A DNA stretch of 24,211 nt from SIG565 sp045601525 (GTDB taxonomy: Bacteria > Bacillota > Clostridia > Oscillospirales > Acutalibacteraceae): assembly GCA_045601525.1 (NCBI GenBank), contig JAZRZR010000083.1:1-24211 (forward strand), given 5' to 3'. Under the pieces are notes generated by a model, which was not told the DNA's origin, searched no databases, and worked only from the letters and a program-made list of their open reading frames with translations. The stretch's first letter is position 1, and each line of letters begins with the position of its first letter. The translations under genes were made by a program, and so were the position numbers. Shown here in pieces: positions 1 to 7,513 of the stretch.

Positions 1-2120
1 ATGTAATTATCAATCAAGTCGATTACATTAAGACCTGTTACCGCCTCTATTCTACGAACACCTGCGGCAACGCTTGATTCGGATACAATGCGGAAAAGAC
101 CAAGTTTACCTGTATTATCCACATGGGTACCACCGCAAAGCTCAACCGATTTATCCTCTACGGCTACAACCCTTACAACTGCACCGTATTTTTCACCAAA
201 GAGAGCCATTGCACCAAGCTTTTTGGCCTCATCAATAGGCATTTCTTTATTAACTACCTCAATAGCCGAAAGAATTGCTTCATTAACTATTTTTTCGACT
301 GACTTGATTTCCTCAGCACTCAAAGCGGAAAAATGTGTAAAGTCAAATCTCACTGCATTTTCGTTTACTAATTGACCTGCCTGCTCTACATGGGTACCAA
401 GCACCTTACGAAGTGCAGCCTGCAAAAGATGGGCGGCAGTATGATTGCGCCTTATTGCAGTACGTCTCTCGGTATCAATAACTGCTTTAACCTTATCTCC
501 TACTGCAAGGCTACCGTTTTCTACAAAGCACAAATGTGTGAAAATTCCGCTTGCATTTTTGGTGGTGTTAGTAACCTTAATGTTAACGTTATTGTTTGAA
601 ATAACACCTGTATCACCAACTTGACCGCCGCTTTCGGCATAGAAAGGTGTTTTATCAAGCACAACTATTGCTTTTTGGCCTTTGGCAACAACACCCACTG
701 CTTCACCCTCAGATATAAGTGCCAAAACCTCAGCCTCACACTCGTTGTCTGTGTAGCCTACAAAGTTTGTTAGAAGTATATTATCAAAGGAAATATCGTC
801 ACTCTTCCAGCTCTCAGCATCAGCTGCCTTTCTACCCTCTCTTGCTTTTTGGCGTTGCTCGGACATAAGGGTATTAAAGGTTTCCTCATCCAAGGTCATT
901 CCTTTTTCCATCAAAATATCCTTGGTTAAATCAAGCGGGAAGCCATAAGTATCATAAAGTTTGAATGCATCGGCACCCGAAAGCACACCGCCCGATTTGG
1001 TGAGTCCCTCAAGGATATTGAGACCTTGGTCAATGGTCTTTTCAAAGGCGGCCTCCTCAAAGGAAATAACCTTTTTAATAAGCTCGCTCTTTTCAACCAG
1101 TGCGGGATAGCCAGCCTTATTTTCTTCAATTACAGTTTCAACCAACGTTGCCAAAAATGCATTTTTAATGCCCAAAAGTCTACCATGACGGGCCGCTCTA
1201 CGAATAAGACGGCGCAAAACATAGCCTCTACCCTCGTTTGACGGAATAATACCGTCACTAATCATAAAGGTTGAAGCGCGGGCGTGGTCGGTAATAGCGC
1301 GGATAGAAATATCATCTTTTGCATCATCCCCGTACTTTTTACCCGAAAGTTCACATACCTTATCAATAATCTTACGAATTGTATCAACCTCGAACATATT
1401 GTCAACCCCCTGCATAACGCAAGCCAAACGTTCAAGGCCCATACCTGTATCTATATTCTTATTTTCAAGCTCGGTATAGGTGCCGTCTCCCATATTGTTA
1501 AACTGTGAGAAAACATTGTTCCATATTTCCATATACCTATCGCAATCGCAACCTGGCTTACAATTTGGAGAGCCGCAACCGTATTTTTCACCACGGTCAA
1601 AATAAATTTCGCTACAAGGGCCGCAAGGACCTGTGCCGTGTTCCCAGAAGTTATCAGCCTTGCCGAGCTTTACAATGTGTTCTTCGGGAACGCCGATAAC
1701 ATCACGCCATATAACATACGACTCATCATCCTCTTCATAAACTGAGGGCCAAAGCAAATCGGAGGGAATACCGAGTGTTTGAGTCAAAAACTCCCAAGAC
1801 CAAGCAATAGCCTCGTTTTTGAAATAATCGCCAAACGAGAAATTGCCGAGCATCTCAAAATATGTGCCGTGACGCGCAGTATGACCTACACGCTCAAGGT
1901 CAGGCGTGCGGATACACTTTTGACAGGTGGTAACACGCTTTGAGGGAGGTGTTACCTCGCCTGTAAAGTATTTTTTCATAGGTGCCATACCCGAATTTAT
2001 AAGCAACAAAGATTTATCATTATTAGGCACAAGAGAAAAACTATCGAGGCGCAAATGGCCCTTTGATTCGAAAAATGAAAGATATTTTTCTCTTAAAGTA
2101 TTAAGCGACATCCATTTCAT
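1..2120 (-). CDS. alaS: Alanyl-tRNA synthetase (3' end beyond the window)
   Basis: Class II alanine-tRNA ligase: it charges tRNA-Ala in the cytoplasm and hydrolyses mischarged Ser/Gly-tRNA-Ala. About 706 codons are present; the family is usually about 875-880 residues, so the C-terminal DHHA1/C-Ala part lies off the left edge. The N-terminal catalytic core is recognisable from the first 25 residues (LREKYLSFFESKGH). The editing domain carries both zinc/editing motifs, HTAAH (about residues 560-564) and CGGTH (about 662-666). The last visible block, GVRRIEAVTG, is typical of the family. The start at 2120 is chosen because AAAGGAAG (2129-2136) lies 8 nt upstream; the next in-frame ATG at 2111 would be 17 nt away. 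The gene has its own promoter and stands outside the operon ending at tktC. Identification is secure. Confidence 0.97.
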   Translation of the reverse strand, partial: MKWMSLNTLREKYLSFFESKGHLRLDSFSLVPNNDKSLLLINSGMAPMKKYFTGEVTPPSKRVTTCQKCIRTPDLERVGHTARHGTYFEMLGNFSFGDYFKNEAIAWSWEFLTQTLGIPSDLLWPSVYEEDDESYVIWRDVIGVPEEHIVKLGKADNFWEHGTGPCGPCSEIYFDRGEKYGCGSPNCKPGCDCDRYMEIWNNVFSQFNNMGDGTYTELENKNIDTGMGLERLACVMQGVDNMFEVDTIRKIIDKVCELSGKKYGDDAKDDISIRAITDHARASTFMISDGIIPSNEGRGYVLRRLIRRAARHGRLLGIKNAFLATLVETVIEENKAGYPALVEKSELIKKVISFEEAAFEKTIDQGLNILEGLTKSGGVLSGADAFKLYDTYGFPLDLTKDILMEKGMTLDEETFNTLMSEQRQKAREGRKAADAESWKSDDISFDNILLTNFVGYTDNECEAEVLALISEGEAVGVVAKGQKAIVVLDKTPFYAESGGQVGDTGVISNNNVNIKVTNTTKNASGIFTHLCFVENGSLAVGDKVKAVIDTERRTAIRRNHTAAHLLQAALRKVLGTHVEQAGQLVNENAVRFDFTHFSALSAEEIKSVEKIVNEAILSAIEVVNKEMPIDEAKKLGAMALFGEKYGAVVRVVAVEDKSVELCGGTHVDNTGKLGLFRIVSESSVAAGVRRIEAVTGLNVIDLIDNY

Positions 2121-2157
2121 TTACAAAACTTCCTTTGATATATAATCATTCTTAGTA

Positions 2158-2186
2158 ATTATATAATATATAGCATTTTTTGTCAA
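2158..2186 (-). promoter_or_regulatory. Sigma-A promoter of alaS
   Basis: Read on the minus strand there is a perfect TTGACA (-35, 2181-2186), a 17-nt spacer and a perfect TATAAT (-10, 2158-2163). Transcription should start near 2151, leaving a leader of only about 30 nt before the alaS ATG at 2120. The -35 box directly abuts the U-tract of the upstream terminator. The leader is too short for a T-box. Confidence 0.9.
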
Positions 2187-2221
2187 TAAAATACCCCGCC
2201 TTTTTATCAAAGACGGGGTAT
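2186..2221 (-). terminator. Intrinsic terminator of the miaB-tktC operon
   Basis: A 10-bp stem (2212-2221 with 2191-2200) closes an 11-nt loop and is followed on the minus strand by UUUUAUU. On the minus-strand RNA every position pairs, one as G-U. On the plus strand the same position would be a C-A mismatch, so the hairpin is oriented to end transcription from tktC. It starts 12 nt after the tktC stop codon. Confidence 0.88.
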
Positions 2222-2232
2222 TAAAAATCAAA

Positions 2233-3177
2233 CTATTTCTCGCTCAAGGCCTTTTTTACTGCAAAAGCAATGTCTTTACCACGAAGACCAAACTCATCAA
2301 GCAAGGTGTTTGCGGGACCTGACTTACCATAAACATCCTTAACACCGATTTTTACAACCTTTACAGGATAGTTTTCAGCAACCACATCGCAAACCGCACT
2401 GCCAAGACCACCGATTACCGAATGTTCCTCAGCTGTGATAATAAGGCCTGTTTCCTTAGCGGCCTTAATAACAGCCTCATTATCTAAGGGCTTAATTGTG
2501 GCCATATTGATAACTCTTGCGCTTATGCCCTCAGCCTTTAAGATTTCATAAGCCTCTAATGCCTCGGCAACCATAAGGCCAGTTGCAATAATTGTAACAT
2601 CATTACCCTCTTTGAGTTCAACTGCCTTACCGATTTCAAACTTATAGTTTTCATCAAAAACAACCGGAACTGCAAGGCGGCCAAAACGAAGATATGAAGG
2701 ACCATCAAGTTTATATGCAGCCTCAAGCGCTTTTTCAGCCTCTACAACATCGGCGGGGTTAATAATGGTCATACCCGGTATTGTTCTCATTAGTGCGATA
2801 TCCTCGTTACACTGGTGTGTAGCGCCATCCTCACCTACTGAAATACCTGCATGTGTAGCACAAATTGAAACATTTAGATGGGGATAACCAACCGAGTTTC
2901 TAATTTGCTCAAAAGCTCGACCTGCGGCAAACATAGCAAAAGAGCTTGCAAAAACCTTTTTGCCTGTTGCGGCAATACCTGCGGCAATACTTACCATATT
3001 TTGCTCAGCAATACCGCAATCATAAAATCTTTCGGGAAAAGCCTTTTTGAAGGTGCCCGACTTTGTTGCAGCAGCAAGGTCTGCATCAAGAACTATAAAA
3101 TCATCATATTTTTCGCCGAGTTTTACAAGGCCTTCGCCGTAACCCTCACGAGTTGCTTTTTTAATTACTTCTGCCAT
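2233..3177 (-). CDS. tktC: Transketolase, C-terminal subunit (split enzyme)
   Basis: This is the pyrimidine-binding and C-terminal half of a two-gene transketolase, which moves two-carbon ketol units between sugar phosphates in the non-oxidative pentose phosphate pathway. It has 314 residues, matching the C-terminal half of single-chain transketolase. The block DCGIAEQNMVSIAAGIAA contains the conserved glutamate (E58) that activates thiamine diphosphate; SFAMFAAGRAFEQIRN follows, and the C-terminal third is a transketolase-C fold (IIATGLMVAEALEA, EEHSVIGGLGSAV). It lies 12 nt after tktN, and the tktN stop codon overlaps its AGGAGG ribosome binding site, so the two halves are probably translationally coupled and made in equal amounts. 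It is the last gene of the long operon. 1-deoxyxylulose-5-phosphate synthase shares this fold but is a single long chain. Confidence 0.93.
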   Translation of the reverse strand: MAEVIKKATREGYGEGLVKLGEKYDDFIVLDADLAAATKSGTFKKAFPERFYDCGIAEQNMVSIAAGIAATGKKVFASSFAMFAAGRAFEQIRNSVGYPHLNVSICATHAGISVGEDGATHQCNEDIALMRTIPGMTIINPADVVEAEKALEAAYKLDGPSYLRFGRLAVPVVFDENYKFEIGKAVELKEGNDVTIIATGLMVAEALEAYEILKAEGISARVINMATIKPLDNEAVIKAAKETGLIITAEEHSVIGGLGSAVCDVVAENYPVKVVKIGVKDVYGKSGPANTLLDEFGLRGKDIAFAVKKALSEK

Positions 3178-3189
3178 TTCCTTTACCTC

Positions 3190-4026
3190 CTAAAATGCTG
3201 CAAGTTGCTTATTTAATTCATCTAAAGCAACTGCTGCTTGCTCATCGTTAGGCGCAGTACCATGCCAGCCAACCGAATTTTCCATAAAGGATACACCCTT
3301 ACCTTTAACGGTATTTGCTATAATTGCAGTAGGTTTACCTGCAACTGTTTTTGCAGTGGAAAGAGCCTGCTCAATTTGAGCAAAATCGTGACCATCAATA
3401 ACTATAACATTCCAATTGAATGCTTCGAATTTCTTATCAAGGGGCAAGGGTGAGTTAACCTCCTCAATAGTACCGTCTATCTGAAGATTGTTAAGGTCAA
3501 CTATTGCTACAAGGTTGTCAAGTTTTTTAGCCGATGCAAACATTGCAGCCTCCCAAACCTGACCTTCTTCACATTCGCCGTCGCCAAGGATTGTATAAAC
3601 CCTATAATCTTCACCAAAATGCTTTGCCGAAAGAGCCATACCAACTGCAGTAGATATACCCTGACCGAGTGAGCCTGAAGACATATCAACACCGGGAATA
3701 TGCTTCATATCGGGGTGACCTTGCAAAATAGAATCGGGCTTTCTGAGTGTTTTCATCAATTCAGGAGCAAAGAAGCCTTTTTGTGCCAAAACTGAATAGA
3801 GCGCAGGGGCGGCATGTCCCTTTGAAAGCACAAAGCGGTCACGCTCAGGCATTTTGGGATTTTTGGCGTCAACATTCATCTCCTCAAAATAAAGATAGGT
3901 CAAAATATCGGCGATTGAAAGTGAGCCGCCGGGGTGACCCGCCTTTGCTGAATGTACGCCCTCGATAATACCGATGCGTACCTTACAGGCAATTTTTTGA
4001 AGATTGCTTTGCTTTTCTAAATTCAT
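3190..4026 (-). CDS. tktN: Transketolase, N-terminal subunit (split enzyme)
   Basis: This is the thiamine-diphosphate (PP domain) half of split transketolase and works with the product of the next gene. The TPP/magnesium motif is visible: GDG at residues 148-150 and NN at 179-180. Other family blocks are AGHPGGSLSIADIL (29-42), LSKGHAAPALY (68-78) and SGSLGQGISTAVGMA (118-131). I chose the ATG at 4026 (MNLEKQ, 278 residues): AAAGGA lies 8 nt upstream of it, whereas the upstream in-frame ATG at 4035 overlaps that ribosome binding site. It follows the RluD-like gene by 26 nt. The carbon-metabolism pair at the end of an RNA-modification/division operon has no obvious functional tie to the genes before it. 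Confidence in function is high. Confidence 0.93.
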   Translation of the reverse strand: MNLEKQSNLQKIACKVRIGIIEGVHSAKAGHPGGSLSIADILTYLYFEEMNVDAKNPKMPERDRFVLSKGHAAPALYSVLAQKGFFAPELMKTLRKPDSILQGHPDMKHIPGVDMSSGSLGQGISTAVGMALSAKHFGEDYRVYTILGDGECEEGQVWEAAMFASAKKLDNLVAIVDLNNLQIDGTIEEVNSPLPLDKKFEAFNWNVIVIDGHDFAQIEQALSTAKTVAGKPTAIIANTVKGKGVSFMENSVGWHGTAPNDEQAAVALDELNKQLAAF

Positions 4027-4052
4027 TATGTACATCCTTTCATGGAAATAAT

Positions 4053-4958
4053 TTATTTGATTTTTTCTAAAAATTTTACGAAATACTCAGGCAATTCACT
4101 CGTAAATTCCATATACTCTTTGGTTTTCGGGTGAATAAAACCGAGTTTTTTTGCGTGCAGGCATTGACCACCTAAGCTTTCAATGCACTTTTTAGGACCG
4201 TAAACCGAGTCCCCCGCCACCGCATATCCCAAATAAGACATATGAACCCTTATTTGATGAGTTCTTCCCGTTTCGAGCCTTAGCCTTATATGTGTGAAAT
4301 CTTTGGTGCGCTCAAGCACCTGAAAATGAGTGATTGCAGGTTTTGAATTTTCGGGGGTGACTGCCATTTGTTTACGCTTCACGGGATGCCGCCCTATAGG
4401 CGCCTCAATTCTACCCATATCCTGTTTAATAACGCCGTGGACTACCGCCTCATACTCTCTAACAAAGGAATGCTCCTTTATTTGCTCGCTGAGGAAGGTG
4501 TGGGCAACATCGTTTTTAGCCACCATTAAAAGTCCACTTGTATCCTTATCAATTCGATGAACAATTCCCGGACGCATTACGCCGTTTATGCCCGAAAGAT
4601 TATCCTTGCAATGCCAGAGCAATGCATTTACGAGGGTGCCTGTATAATTGCCGGGGGCAGGATGCACCACCATCCCCTTAGGCTTATTTACAACAAGCAA
4701 ATAATCATCCTCATAAACGATATCAAGCGGGATATTTTCGGGGAGAATATCAAGTGGCTCGGGGTCGGGCACTATAACATCTACCATATCGCCCTTTTTG
4801 AGTTTAGCGCTTTTTTGTACCGCCATTGAGTTTACCTTTACGTTACCCTCACTTAAAAGCTTGGAAACGTGTGAACGGGTAAGTTCAAGCTCGTTTGCTA
4901 TAAAAGCGTCAACCCTTTGAGGCTCGTCACTCTCAAAAACCAGGGTTAATTCTTCCAT
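4053..4958 (-). CDS. RluA-family 23S rRNA pseudouridine synthase (RluD/YlyB-like)
   Basis: The enzyme isomerises uridine to pseudouridine in RNA, most likely 23S rRNA. It has 301 residues: an N-terminal S4 RNA-binding domain (about 15-75, RVDAFIANELELTRSHVSKLL) and the RluA/RluD catalytic domain. The catalytic aspartate is D137 in the signature HRIDKDTSGLL (134-144), and LETGRTHQIRVHM is the usual downstream block. Its start is 1 nt after the lspA stop, with AAGGGA inside the end of lspA, implying translational coupling. In B. subtilis the homologous gene ylyB also lies beside lspA. The target uridine(s) cannot be told from sequence: RluD and RluC specificity overlap in this family, so no symbol is given. 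Confidence 0.92.
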   Translation of the reverse strand: MEELTLVFESDEPQRVDAFIANELELTRSHVSKLLSEGNVKVNSMAVQKSAKLKKGDMVDVIVPDPEPLDILPENIPLDIVYEDDYLLVVNKPKGMVVHPAPGNYTGTLVNALLWHCKDNLSGINGVMRPGIVHRIDKDTSGLLMVAKNDVAHTFLSEQIKEHSFVREYEAVVHGVIKQDMGRIEAPIGRHPVKRKQMAVTPENSKPAITHFQVLERTKDFTHIRLRLETGRTHQIRVHMSYLGYAVAGDSVYGPKKCIESLGGQCLHAKKLGFIHPKTKEYMEFTSELPEYFVKFLEKIK

Positions 4959-4959
4959 A

Positions 4960-5451
4960 TTAAATTCCCTTTTTTGCGCGTATTTCTTTTATTGTATCAA
5001 GTAAAAATGATAGCACCAACAATCCGCAGCCGATAACAATTGCACAATCCGCAATATTAAAAACAGGGAAAGATTTCCAAAAAGCAAACTGGATAAAATC
5101 AACAACCTCGCCGCCTCTAAAAATACGGTCAAGCATATTGCCGACGCCACCTGCTAAAACCACTGCAACTGCCCAAAAAGAAAGTTTTTCATTCTTTTTG
5201 GCGGCGTTTACAAGCCACGCCACACAAACCGCCATAATCACAAGGGTTATAGCCACAAGCAACATTCTTTTGCCGCTAAGCATTCCCCAAGCGGCGCCTG
5301 AGTTGTGGATATAGTTGAAATCAAATACACCCTTTATAAGCGGAAAGCAAGTAAGCAACTCAAAGTTATTTACAATGAGCAGCTTACTCAACTGGTCTAT
5401 CACTATAACAAGAACCGCTACTACTATTGCCAATATGTAGCTTAACACCAT
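4960..5451 (-). CDS. lspA: Lipoprotein signal peptidase (signal peptidase II)
   Basis: An integral membrane aspartic protease that cuts the signal peptide off diacylglyceryl-modified prolipoproteins. It has 163 residues, the family's normal size, with about four hydrophobic segments (roughly 3-27, 63-82, 92-106 and 134-152). Conserved blocks are HNSGAAWG (49-56), GNMLDRI..GEVVDF and FNIAD; the catalytic pair should be D118 and D135. The ATG shares one base with the divIVA stop (TAATG), and its ribosome binding site GGAGG lies in the last codons of divIVA. The rluD-like gene follows 1 nt later. The lspA-rluD pairing is common in Firmicutes. Confidence 0.96.
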   Translation of the reverse strand: MVLSYILAIVVAVLVIVIDQLSKLLIVNNFELLTCFPLIKGVFDFNYIHNSGAAWGMLSGKRMLLVAITLVIMAVCVAWLVNAAKKNEKLSFWAVAVVLAGGVGNMLDRIFRGGEVVDFIQFAFWKSFPVFNIADCAIVIGCGLLVLSFLLDTIKEIRAKKGI

Positions 5452-6335
5452 TATTCCTCCGAACTGCTTTGTGAGAAGAATTTATTGTTGAAACTTATTT
5501 CCTCTTCCTCTTCTTCTACTATCTCGGGCTCGGCAACAGGGAGTGTTACGCTAAAGCCTGTGCTCACAGGAGCGGCCACTTCCACCTCGGGCTCCTCTTC
5601 TATCATCTCGATAATAGGTGCCTCAAAGGTTTCCTCTACCAATTCTTCGCCTACGAGTTCTTCCAAAACCTCTTCGGGTGTGGGTTCTTCTTTTACGAAT
5701 TTATTTACATCGGGTTGCTCATCAACCTTAAGAGATACAGCCTCAGCCGCACGCTCTGCATCCATAGCAACGCAGTCAGGCAATTTTGCGATTAACTCAA
5801 CCTGACGCTTATATTGCTCGATAATCTCACGCTTAAAGGCCGCAACCTCTATTCTTGTTTTATCAAATAGTGCTTGTTGACGCTTTACTGCATCTTCGGT
5901 TGCCTTTTCAACTGCTATCTGCTTTTGCTTTGCATTTTCAAGTTCAACTGCCAAAATTTTCTCGGCATCGGCTCTTCTTTGAGCAAGTTTTTCATCAAAG
6001 TTAGCAAGCATATTTTTAGCCTCTATGGTTGCTGTTTCGGCAGCCATTTTAGCATCCTCGATAATTTTTTCGCCCTTTTGTTTTGCCTCATTTACGATAC
6101 TATCAGCAAGTGTTTGAGCGCTGATAAGAACGTTTTGAAGGCTTGCCTGTGAATTCTTATATTCATTTACCTCATTGGTTAATGTGTTAATACGGCCTTG
6201 TAATTCGTTTATCTTATACTCAAACTGAATATAGTCAGACTCGATCTTATCAAGAATGTCGTCAACCTCTTCACGCTTGTAGCCGTTCATTGATTTTGAA
6301 AATTCAGCATTTCTAATATCGGTTGCTGTAAGCAT
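5451..6335 (-). CDS. divIVA: DivIVA-family cell division/polarity protein with long acidic tail
   Basis: DivIVA proteins bind negatively curved membrane at septa and poles and recruit division or growth factors. Start at 6335 (MLTATDIRN, 294 residues): GGAGG sits 8 nt upstream, and DivIVA proteins normally begin with such an MLT-DI sequence; an upstream in-frame ATG gives a 7-residue extension with no support. Residues 1-60 form the membrane-binding DivIVA domain (FSKSMNGYKREEVDDIL), followed by predicted coiled coil to about 185. Residues 205-294 are low-complexity and strongly acidic: I count about 30 Asp/Glu against 3 Lys, including a run of six Glu at 274-279. B. subtilis DivIVA is much shorter (about 164 residues). 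It lies directly after sepF without the ylmG and ylmH genes that separate them in Bacillus, and its stop overlaps the lspA start. Confidence 0.93.
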   Translation of the reverse strand: MLTATDIRNAEFSKSMNGYKREEVDDILDKIESDYIQFEYKINELQGRINTLTNEVNEYKNSQASLQNVLISAQTLADSIVNEAKQKGEKIIEDAKMAAETATIEAKNMLANFDEKLAQRRADAEKILAVELENAKQKQIAVEKATEDAVKRQQALFDKTRIEVAAFKREIIEQYKRQVELIAKLPDCVAMDAERAAEAVSLKVDEQPDVNKFVKEEPTPEEVLEELVGEELVEETFEAPIIEMIEEEPEVEVAAPVSTGFSVTLPVAEPEIVEEEEEEISFNNKFFSQSSSEE

Positions 6336-6365
6336 ATTAGTTTCCTCCATCAGCAAAAATTATTT

Positions 6366-6791
6366 TTAGTTATAGTTATCATGGATGAGTTCACCCATTA
6401 CATCTATTTCACTGGGGGCAATCATAAAGGTGCTGTTTGCAACCTTTTGAATACTGCAACGGTTTGCATAAGCAACACCGCTTATAAAATCAAGGATTCT
6501 ACGGGAGGTTTCACGATTCGCATCCTCAAGATTTAGCACTACGCTCTTTTTAGCGTTTAGGTGATCGGCAATCATTGTTACGTCTTCAAACTGGTCAGGC
6601 TTTACGATAACTACCTGCATTTGCGGAGGAACCATAGTTTTGGATTTACGCTCGGGTTGAAAAATTTTAGGTTCACGCTTTTTTGAAGAATCGTAATACT
6701 CTTCTTCAGCCGCCTCGTTTCTCACCTCATCATCCTCAAACTCGCCTGCATCAATACCAACGAAATTTTTTACATTGTCCCAAAGTCCCAT
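6366..6791 (-). CDS. sepF: SepF, FtsZ-ring assembly and membrane-anchor protein
   Basis: SepF bundles FtsZ filaments and ties the Z ring to the membrane. It has 141 residues from the ATG at 6791, chosen because AAGGAG lies 7 nt upstream and because the protein then begins with the expected amphipathic helix (MGLWDNVKNFVGI, 1-13). An acidic/basic linker (about 15-52) leads to the SepF core (about 57-135), with VVIVKPDQFEDV, VVLNLEDANRETSRRILDF and STFMIAPSEIDV. It follows yggS by 11 nt and precedes divIVA by 30 nt, matching the ylmE-ylmF part of the Bacillus division cluster. No FtsZ or FtsA is in the window. Confidence 0.96.
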   Translation of the reverse strand: MGLWDNVKNFVGIDAGEFEDDEVRNEAAEEEYYDSSKKREPKIFQPERKSKTMVPPQMQVVIVKPDQFEDVTMIADHLNAKKSVVLNLEDANRETSRRILDFISGVAYANRCSIQKVANSTFMIAPSEIDVMGELIHDNYN

Positions 6792-6802
6792 TGTTTTTCT
6801 CC

Positions 6803-7513
6803 TTAAGTATAATTTCTTTTGCCGAAGAGAGCTGTGCCGATACGGACCATTGTGGCACCGCACTCAACCGCAATATCATAATCATCAGACATACCCATTG
6901 AGAGTATCCTAATATTATTATCTATTTTTTTAGCACTAATGTCAATAAACAGTTTGTACATTTTATTAAAATATTCAATTATTTCTTCACGTTGCTCACA
7001 AATAGGGGGAATTGTCATAAGTCCCTTAACACAAATTCCCTCTATACTCTCCATTTGCTCTATAGCCTCCTCGACCTCTTCATACAAAAATCCAGACTTA
7101 CTTAACTCCTCGCCTATATTAACCTCTATAAGCACGTCGGTGGTGATTCCCTTTTTTACCGACTCCTTACCGATAGCATTTGCAAGGCGAATCGAATCTA
7201 CCGACTGTATAAGCTCTACTCTACCGACTATATCCTTTACCTTATTTGTTTGCAAATGTCCTATAAAGTGGTGGTGATGGTTGCCTACAATATCTTTTTC
7301 TTTGGAAAGCAATTCCTGAACCCTATTGTCTCCGATATATTCTACGCCTTGCCCTATTGCATAATTTATAAACTCACTATCAACGGTTTTGGTGGCGGCA
7401 AGAATTGTTATATCCTCAAATTTTCTGCCGCTTTTTTCGGCCGCTATCTTAATTTTTTCTTTAATTTCGGCATAGTTTTTATCAAACTGCTCAATCAACG
7501 ATTTTTCCATCAT
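6803..7513 (-). CDS. yggS: YggS/YlmE-family PLP-binding protein (PLP homeostasis)
   Basis: YggS/PLPBP proteins bind pyridoxal phosphate in a TIM barrel and keep free PLP and amino-acid pools balanced; no catalytic reaction is established. The protein has 236 residues, full length for the family. The PLP lysine is K42 in ITILAATKTV (35-44). Other family blocks are GDNRVQELL (61-69), FIGHLQTNK (83-91) and GLMTIPP, and the C-terminal phosphate-binding part is SMGMSDDYDIAVECGATMVRIGTALFG. The start overlaps the previous gene by 23 nt and the ribosome binding site (AAAGGG) is 11 nt away, so initiation may be weak or coupled. The position before sepF matches ylmE-ylmF in B. subtilis. Four consecutive histidines at 79-82 are a small oddity. 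Confidence 0.95.
   Translation of the reverse strand: MMEKSLIEQFDKNYAEIKEKIKIAAEKSGRKFEDITILAATKTVDSEFINYAIGQGVEYIGDNRVQELLSKEKDIVGNHHHHFIGHLQTNKVKDIVGRVELIQSVDSIRLANAIGKESVKKGITTDVLIEVNIGEELSKSGFLYEEVEEAIEQMESIEGICVKGLMTIPPICEQREEIIEYFNKMYKLFIDISAKKIDNNIRILSMGMSDDYDIAVECGATMVRIGTALFGKRNYT

Noticed and set aside
2121..2157. Possible T-box riboswitch leader of alaS
   Set aside because: The promoter leaves only about 30 nt of leader; there is no specifier loop, T-box sequence or antiterminator.
5485..5805. A serine-rich plus-strand open frame opposite divIVA
   Set aside because: It is the complement of the glutamate-rich DivIVA tail (GAA/GAG read as TTC/CTC and frame-shifted to serine codons), not a gene.
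7267..7278. Four consecutive histidines in YggS as a metal site
   Set aside because: The run directly precedes the conserved FIGHLQ block where one or two histidines are usual; a local variation, not a separate motif.
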